This document shows positions 33,606 to 38,003 of a stretch of 38,003 nt of DNA, one piece after another. Within the stretch, counting starts at the first letter, position 1; each line of letters starts with the position of its first letter. The DNA lies in the NCBI GenBank assembly GCA_045546735.1, contig JAZQDJ010000131.1, positions 1 to 38,003 of the forward strand, written 5' to 3'. The notes beneath the pieces were generated by a model, which was not told the DNA's origin, searched no databases, and was given only the letters and a program-made list of their open reading frames with translations. The stretch is from SVFI01 sp045546735. GTDB lineage: Bacteria; Bacillota; Clostridia; Lachnospirales; Lachnospiraceae. The position numbers and the translations under genes are program-made.

Positions 33606-35354
33606 ATGGCGTTTGATGGTGTGACGATAGCAGGTATCGTACAGGAATTAAATGACAAAATTTTAGATGGGCGTATTTATAAAATTGCGCAGCCGGAAAA
33701 AGATGAACTATTAATTACAATAAAAGCAGCGGGGGCGCAGTATCGTCTTATGCTCTGTGCAGATGCGTCGTTGCCTCTGATTTATCTGACGGGAGAAAAC
33801 AAACAGAGTCCGATGACGGCACCGAATTTTTGTATGCTTTTACGTAAGCATTTGCAGAACGGACGTATTGTGGCAATTACACAGCCGGGGCTTGAGCGGG
33901 TAATTCAATTTGATATAGAGCATCTGGATGAGATAGGGGATCTTTGTAAAAAGACACTTGCCATGGAACTGATGGGAAAACACAGCAATATCATTTTTTA
34001 TGATGAGCAAAAGAAGATACTTGACAGTATTAAGCATATATCCGGGATGGTATCCAGTGTGCGGGAGGTACTTCCGGGAAGAACATATTTTATCCCGGAG
34101 ACTTCGGATAAAGAAGATTTTATACAAAACCCTAACACAGTAGGAGAGTTTACAGATATAATTACGCAAAAACCGATGCCGGTATACAAAAGCATATACA
34201 ACAGTTATGTCGGCATTTCTCCGATTTTGGCACAGGAGATTTGTTATCGCGCAGGTGTTGATGCGGATGTTCTTGCAAATGCACTTTCGCAGGAGCAGAA
34301 GGTGAAATTGCAGGAAACGTTTGAGGACTTTGCGCAAAGCATAGCTACGAAACAGTTTTTGCCGCATATTGTATATGATACATCAGAGACACCTGTGGAG
34401 TTCGGTGTTTTGCCGTTTCGTATATACGAAGACAATCCGAAAGAGGAATTCGACAGTGTTTCGGAAGTGCTTTATACTTACTATGCACAAAAAAGTGCAA
34501 AGACAAGAATCAGGCAAAAGTCGGCGGATCTTCATCGCATTGTATCAACGGCTTTGGAACGGAATGTCAAAAAGTATGATTTGCAGTGCAGACAACTTAA
34601 GGACACAGAGAAAAGAGAAAAGTATAAAGTATACGGTGAACTTCTGCATACTTACGGATATGGTGTGGAGCCGCAGGCAAAGAGCACTACCGTGATGAAT
34701 TATTATACAAATGAAGAAATAACGATACCGCTGGATCCGGAACTGACTGCGATGGAAAATGCGGCCAAATATTTTGATAAATACGGTAAGCTTAAGCGGA
34801 CTTATGAAGCACTTACCGAGTTCGTAAAAGAGACGAAGGCTGAAATCGATCATCTGGAATCGGTGATGAATGCACTTGATATTGCCGAGAAAGAAGCGGA
34901 TTTGGCACAGATTAAAGAAGAACTGATTCAGAGCGGATATATCCGTTATAAAGGCGGACGTAAAAAAGAGAAAGTGACAAGTAAGCCGTTTCATTTTATC
35001 AGCAGTGACGGATTTGATATGTACGTGGGACGTAACAATTTTCAAAATGAAGAAATCACATTCCGGTTAGCACAAGGCAACGATTGGTGGTTCCATGCAA
35101 AAGGAATGCCCGGGTCGCATGTGATTGTAAAAAACGGCGGAAAAGAAATGCCGGATCGTACTTTTGAGGAGGCGGGAAGACTGGCTGCGCATTTTTCGAA
35201 AGCGAAAGGTCAGGACAAAGTGGAAATTGATTATATCGAGAGAAAACATGTCAAAAAACCGGGTGGTGCAAAGCCTGGATTTGTTGTGTATTACACAAAT
35301 TATTCATTGCTCATTGATGCAGATATTTCAGGTATCCGCAGGGTGGATGACTGA
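33606..35354 (+). CDS. rqcH: RqcH-type NFACT protein (ribosome-associated quality control)
   Basis: The product (582 residues from ATG 33606, which follows GGAAGG) is an NFACT-family protein. In bacteria RqcH binds stalled 50S subunits and recruits alanyl-tRNA to tag the trapped chain with alanine tails. Domains in order: NFACT-N (about 1-180; MAFDGVTIAGIVQEL, FCMLLRKHLQNGRI), a helix-hairpin-helix region near 205-250 (LAQEICYRAGVDADVLANAL), a long coiled coil (about 290-440) and NFACT-R at the end (NDWWFHAKGMPGSHVIVKNG, KPGGAKPGFVVYYT). The older name is fibronectin-binding protein FbpA homologue. It stands between two terminator/promoter regions and is probably transcribed alone, partly by read-through from glgA. 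Confidence 0.92.
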   Translation: MAFDGVTIAGIVQELNDKILDGRIYKIAQPEKDELLITIKAAGAQYRLMLCADASLPLIYLTGENKQSPMTAPNFCMLLRKHLQNGRIVAITQPGLERVIQFDIEHLDEIGDLCKKTLAMELMGKHSNIIFYDEQKKILDSIKHISGMVSSVREVLPGRTYFIPETSDKEDFIQNPNTVGEFTDIITQKPMPVYKSIYNSYVGISPILAQEICYRAGVDADVLANALSQEQKVKLQETFEDFAQSIATKQFLPHIVYDTSETPVEFGVLPFRIYEDNPKEEFDSVSEVLYTYYAQKSAKTRIRQKSADLHRIVSTALERNVKKYDLQCRQLKDTEKREKYKVYGELLHTYGYGVEPQAKSTTVMNYYTNEEITIPLDPELTAMENAAKYFDKYGKLKRTYEALTEFVKETKAEIDHLESVMNALDIAEKEADLAQIKEELIQSGYIRYKGGRKKEKVTSKPFHFISSDGFDMYVGRNNFQNEEITFRLAQGNDWWFHAKGMPGSHVIVKNGGKEMPDRTFEEAGRLAAHFSKAKGQDKVEIDYIERKHVKKPGGAKPGFVVYYTNYSLLIDADISGIRRVDD

Positions 35355-35364
35355 AATTTAGCAA

Positions 35365-35393
35365 TTGACGCAAAAGATAGTTTCTATTATAAT
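35365..35393 (+). promoter_or_regulatory. Near-consensus promoter of the yicC-gmk-rpoZ operon
   Basis: TTGACG (35365-35370), 17 bases and TATAAT (35388-35393), 47 bases before the yicC start codon. Confidence 0.8.
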
Positions 35394-35440
35394 TAAATGA
35401 TGGCTATTGGAGTAATTTCCGAAGGGAGAAAGGGTTTATA

Positions 35441-36319
35441 ATGATTAAAAGTATGACAGGCTTCGGCCGTTGTGAAATGACTGAGGGGAACCGTAAATTC
35501 ACAGTAGAACTGAAATCCGTAAATCACAGATATCTTGACGTGGCGATTAAGATGCCTAAGAAATTTAATTTCTTCGAGTCATCCATCCGTAATGTTCTTA
35601 AAGAGTATATCCAGCGTGGAAAAGTAGACGTGTTCATTTCGTATGAAGATTGCTCCGAAAAGACAGCGACGGTAAAGTATAACAAAGAAATCGCAGCAGA
35701 GTATTTGAAATATCTTTCCATGATGGCGGAGGAGTTCGGACTTGAAAATGACATCCGTGTTTCCACACTTTCCAGATATCCGGAAGTACTCAGTATGGAA
35801 GAAGTCGATGTCGATGAAGAGGAACTTTGGAAACTTTTGGAAAAGACACTTCGCGGTGCTGCGCAGCAGTTTGTTGAATCGCGTGTGAAAGAGGGCGAGA
35901 ACCTTCGCACCGATCTTATCTCAAAATTAGACGGAATGCTGGAACATGTAGATTACATTGTAGAGCGTTCGCCGGAAATTATTGAAGAGTACAAAAATAA
36001 AATTTACGATAAAGTCAGAGATCTTATGTCAGATGCGCAGGCAGAAGAAAACCGTGTGCTCATGGAAGTGACGATTTTTGCGGACAAGATTTGTGTGGAT
36101 GAGGAGATGGTTCGTCTCCGCAGTCATATTGAGACGACACGCCAGACACTTCTCGAAGGAGGAAGCATCGGACGTAAACTTGATTTCATTGCGCAGGAGA
36201 TGAACCGAGAGGCAAATACAACGTTGTCTAAGGCTAACAATTTGGATATTTCCAATCGTGCGATTGAACTGAAGACAGAGATTGAAAAAGTAAGAGAACA
36301 GATTCAGAATATTGAGTAA
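35441..36319 (+). CDS. yicC: YicC-family endoribonuclease
   Basis: The 292-residue product has the YicC N-terminal signature MIKSMTGFGRCEM and VELKSVNHRYLDVAIKMPKK and the conserved C-terminal DUF1732 segment (GGSIGRKLDFIAQEMNREAN, then TLSKANNLDI). YicC-type proteins are RNA-cleaving enzymes shown to act on small regulatory RNAs in model bacteria. Length is normal. GAAGGGAGAAAGG precedes the start. It heads an operon with gmk, 22 bases on, and rpoZ; in many Firmicutes a remA/DUF370 gene lies between yicC and gmk, but here there is no room for it. Confidence 0.93.
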   Translation: MIKSMTGFGRCEMTEGNRKFTVELKSVNHRYLDVAIKMPKKFNFFESSIRNVLKEYIQRGKVDVFISYEDCSEKTATVKYNKEIAAEYLKYLSMMAEEFGLENDIRVSTLSRYPEVLSMEEVDVDEEELWKLLEKTLRGAAQQFVESRVKEGENLRTDLISKLDGMLEHVDYIVERSPEIIEEYKNKIYDKVRDLMSDAQAEENRVLMEVTIFADKICVDEEMVRLRSHIETTRQTLLEGGSIGRKLDFIAQEMNREANTTLSKANNLDISNRAIELKTEIEKVREQIQNIE

Positions 36320-36341
36320 TATATTCCGTGGGAGAAATAGC

Positions 36342-36974
36342 ATGAATAAGAATGGTGTTTTGATTGTGATTTCAGGCTTTTCCGGTGCAGGAAAAGGTAC
36401 TTTGATGAAAAAAATGATTGCGGATTATGATAATTACGCACTCAGCATTTCTATGACAACCCGTGACCCGCGAGAAGGTGAGCAGCACGGCAGAGAATAC
36501 TTTTTTGTAACCAAAGAAGAGTTTGAAGAGCGTATTGCAAATGACGGTATGATTGAGTATGCAACATATTGCGGCAATTATTACGGAACACCGAAGGCTT
36601 ATGTAGAAGAGCAGCTTAAAAACGGTAAAGATGTGATTCTTGAAATTGAGGTACAGGGAGCGAATATTGTAAAAGAAATTTATCCCGAGGCAGTCCTGAT
36701 GTTTGTGATGCCGCCGAGTGCGCAGGAGCTTTACCGCAGACTGACAAGCCGCGGAACAGAAACGCCGGAAGTGATTGCGCAGCGTATGGCAAGAGCGGTA
36801 GAAGAGTCGGAAGGGATTGACACCTACGATTACATTGTGATAAATGATAAGTTAGAAGATTGCATTGCGCAGATTAATACCATTGTGGAAGCAGCGCGTT
36901 ATACTCCGAAAAACAATGAGGAGTTTATCGATACTATTAAAGCTGAATTAAAAGATCTTTTGAAAGGAGAATAA
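36342..36974 (+). CDS. gmk: Guanylate kinase
   Basis: The 210-residue enzyme phosphorylates GMP (and dGMP) to GDP with ATP in the cytoplasm. P-loop GFSGAGKGT is at residues 12-20; the GMP-binding region follows with SISMTTRDPREGEQHGREYF and GNYYGTPKAYVEEQL, then EIEVQGA. The ATG at 36342 with GGGAG upstream is preferred over the in-frame TTG at 36312, which overlaps the end of yicC and would add 10 residues before the family's normal start. It is co-transcribed with yicC and rpoZ. Confidence 0.96.
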   Translation: MNKNGVLIVISGFSGAGKGTLMKKMIADYDNYALSISMTTRDPREGEQHGREYFFVTKEEFEERIANDGMIEYATYCGNYYGTPKAYVEEQLKNGKDVILEIEVQGANIVKEIYPEAVLMFVMPPSAQELYRRLTSRGTETPEVIAQRMARAVEESEGIDTYDYIVINDKLEDCIAQINTIVEAARYTPKNNEEFIDTIKAELKDLLKGE

Positions 36975-36976
36975 AG

Positions 36977-37222
36977 ATGATACATCCGTCTTACACAGAA
37001 TTAATGCAGGTAGTAAACAGCGAGGTGGAACCGGGAGAAGTTCCTGTAGTAAACAGCCGCTATTCTATCGTTATGGCGACAGCAAAGAGAGCGAGACAGA
37101 TCGTTTCGGGAGATGAACCGATGGTGGATATGCCAAAGGAAAAGAAACCTCTTTCCGTTGCAGTGGATGAGCTTAACCAGGGCTTAATCAAAATTATAGG
37201 AGAAGAAAAAGAGGAAGAATAA
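36977..37222 (+). CDS. rpoZ: RNA polymerase omega subunit
   Basis: The 81-residue product matches clostridial omega: MIHPSYTELMQVVN at the start, NSRYSIVMATAKRARQI (about 26-42) as the conserved core, and KPLSVAVDELNQGLIKI before an acidic tail. Omega helps assemble and stabilise the RNA polymerase beta' subunit. It starts two bases after the gmk stop, with AAAGGAG inside the end of gmk. Its stop codon lies in the loop of a hairpin described separately. Confidence 0.92.
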   Translation: MIHPSYTELMQVVNSEVEPGEVPVVNSRYSIVMATAKRARQIVSGDEPMVDMPKEKKPLSVAVDELNQGLIKIIGEEKEEE

Positions 37223-37236
37223 TCTTTCTCTTTTTT
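37206..37236 (+). terminator. AU-rich hairpin spanning the rpoZ stop codon
   Basis: AAAAAGAGGAAGA (37206-37218) can pair with TCTTTCTCTTTTT (37223-37235) over 13 positions (one G-U), with loop ATAA that contains most of the TAA stop. The 3' arm ends in a T run. It may be a weak terminator or attenuator between rpoZ and rimO, opened by ribosomes finishing rpoZ. Confidence 0.45.
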
Positions 37237-37249
37237 CTATATTACAAAT

Positions 37250-38003
37250 ATGAAGATTATGTTTATTTCACTTGGCTGCGATAAGAATCTTGTCGATACC
37301 GAGATGATGCTCGGAATGCTTTCCGAGCAGGGACATACCTTTACGGATGATGAGATGCAGGCGGAGGTAATTGTTGTTAATACCTGCTGTTTTATAGGAG
37401 ATGCTAAAGAAGAGAGTATTAATACGCTCATTGAGATGGGTGCTTTGAAGGAAAGTGGCAATCTTAAAATGTTGATTGCAACAGGGTGTCTCGCACAGAG
37501 ATACCGCGATGAGATTCAGACGGAAATTCCGGAAGTGGATGTCATTGTCGGAACGATGGCGATAGATTGCATTGCCGAGGCTGTTGCGCAGTATGAAAAA
37601 GAAAAGAAAGATAATTTTGTTGCAGATATAAATGCGCCTGTTGTTTGCGGGAAAAAACGTGTTGTGACAACGGGAGGACATTTTGCTTATTTAAAAATTG
37701 CAGAAGGCTGTGAGAAACACTGTACATATTGCATTATTCCGAAAGTCAGAGGAAATTTCAGAAGTGTTCCTATGGAAGTGCTTCTTGAGGAAGCGCAAAA
37801 TCTCGTGGATCAAGGTGTAAAAGAACTGATTCTTGTTGCGCAGGAAACGACGCTTTACGGAAAAGATTTGTACGGTGAAAAATCACTTCCGAAATTACTC
37901 AGGGAATTGGCAAAGATATCCGGGCTATATTGGATACGTATTTTATATTGTTATCCGGAGGAGATTACCGAAGAACTGATTGAAGTAATCCGCACGGAAG
38001 ATA
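37250..38003 (+). CDS. rimO: Ribosomal protein S12 methylthiotransferase RimO, N-terminal part (3' end cut by window edge)
   Basis: 251 complete codons are present. The product is a radical-SAM methylthiotransferase that modifies an aspartate of ribosomal protein S12. The N-terminal UPF0004 domain shows its three cysteines (SLGCDKN at about 10, NTCCF at about 46 and ATGCLAQRY at about 80), and the radical-SAM motif CEKHCTYC (about 152-159) follows in the setting IAEGCEKHCTYCIIPKVRG. AQETTLYGKDLYG and RILYCYPEEITEEL are typical of RimO rather than MiaB. No ribosome binding site is visible before the ATG at 37250; the region is pyrimidine-rich. The TRAM domain and stop lie beyond the window. 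Confidence 0.92.
   Translation, partial: MKIMFISLGCDKNLVDTEMMLGMLSEQGHTFTDDEMQAEVIVVNTCCFIGDAKEESINTLIEMGALKESGNLKMLIATGCLAQRYRDEIQTEIPEVDVIVGTMAIDCIAEAVAQYEKEKKDNFVADINAPVVCGKKRVVTTGGHFAYLKIAEGCEKHCTYCIIPKVRGNFRSVPMEVLLEEAQNLVDQGVKELILVAQETTLYGKDLYGEKSLPKLLRELAKISGLYWIRILYCYPEEITEELIEVIRTED

Overview
The window reads as a chromosomal segment of an anaerobic, low-GC, Gram-positive gut-type Firmicute, most likely a Lachnospiraceae (Clostridia). The basis is the mix of families rather than any marker RNA: a BspA-type leucine-rich-repeat surface protein, a clostridial hydCBA electron-bifurcating [FeFe]-hydrogenase, a Spo0A C-terminal-domain protein, a group-14 bacterial Ig-like lipoprotein-like protein, LytTR/DUF3021 regulation, and a yicC-gmk-rpoZ-rimO housekeeping run. 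Strong AGGAGG-type ribosome binding sites and U-tailed intrinsic terminators fit the same group. No rRNA, tRNA, CRISPR array, insertion sequence or phage gene was seen.

Layout. 1-3.9 kb: the end of a DUF4143 ATPase, a large secreted leucine-rich-repeat protein and a small unknown protein, closed by a strong terminator. 3.9-8.2 kb: hydC-hydB-hydA with its own promoter and terminator, giving a complete NADH/ferredoxin-linked hydrogenase. 8.2-15.9 kb: a tight four-gene operon (small unknown protein, 1720-residue DUF4132/MolR-like giant, acidic lipoprotein, beta-CASP/RNase J-like metallo-beta-lactamase enzyme) with a palindrome inside its likely promoter; this is the least understood part of the window. 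16.0-18.3 kb on the minus strand: a DUF1538 membrane protein followed by a tandem P-II-like regulator. 18.4-24.5 kb: a chemoreceptor without an extracellular sensor, a secreted beta-helix/Fn3 surface protein, a MATE exporter and an Ig-like membrane-anchored protein.

24.5-28.6 kb: a 0.5 kb non-coding stretch with a tandem direct repeat of 21-bp period, then a LytTR regulator, a DUF3021 membrane protein, an ABC ATPase, an ABC permease and a lipoprotein; this looks like a self-contained LytTR regulatory system controlling an exporter. 28.7-29.4 kb: a minus-strand YczE-type membrane protein. 29.4-38 kb: recQ, a receiver-less Spo0A-type DNA-binding protein, glgA, rqcH (ribosome quality control), yicC, gmk, rpoZ and the first two thirds of rimO, cut by the window edge.

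The genes work as separate modules: hydrogen metabolism, surface proteins, regulated transport, and conserved RNA/ribosome/nucleotide housekeeping. All family names come from motif recognition by eye; no database search was run.
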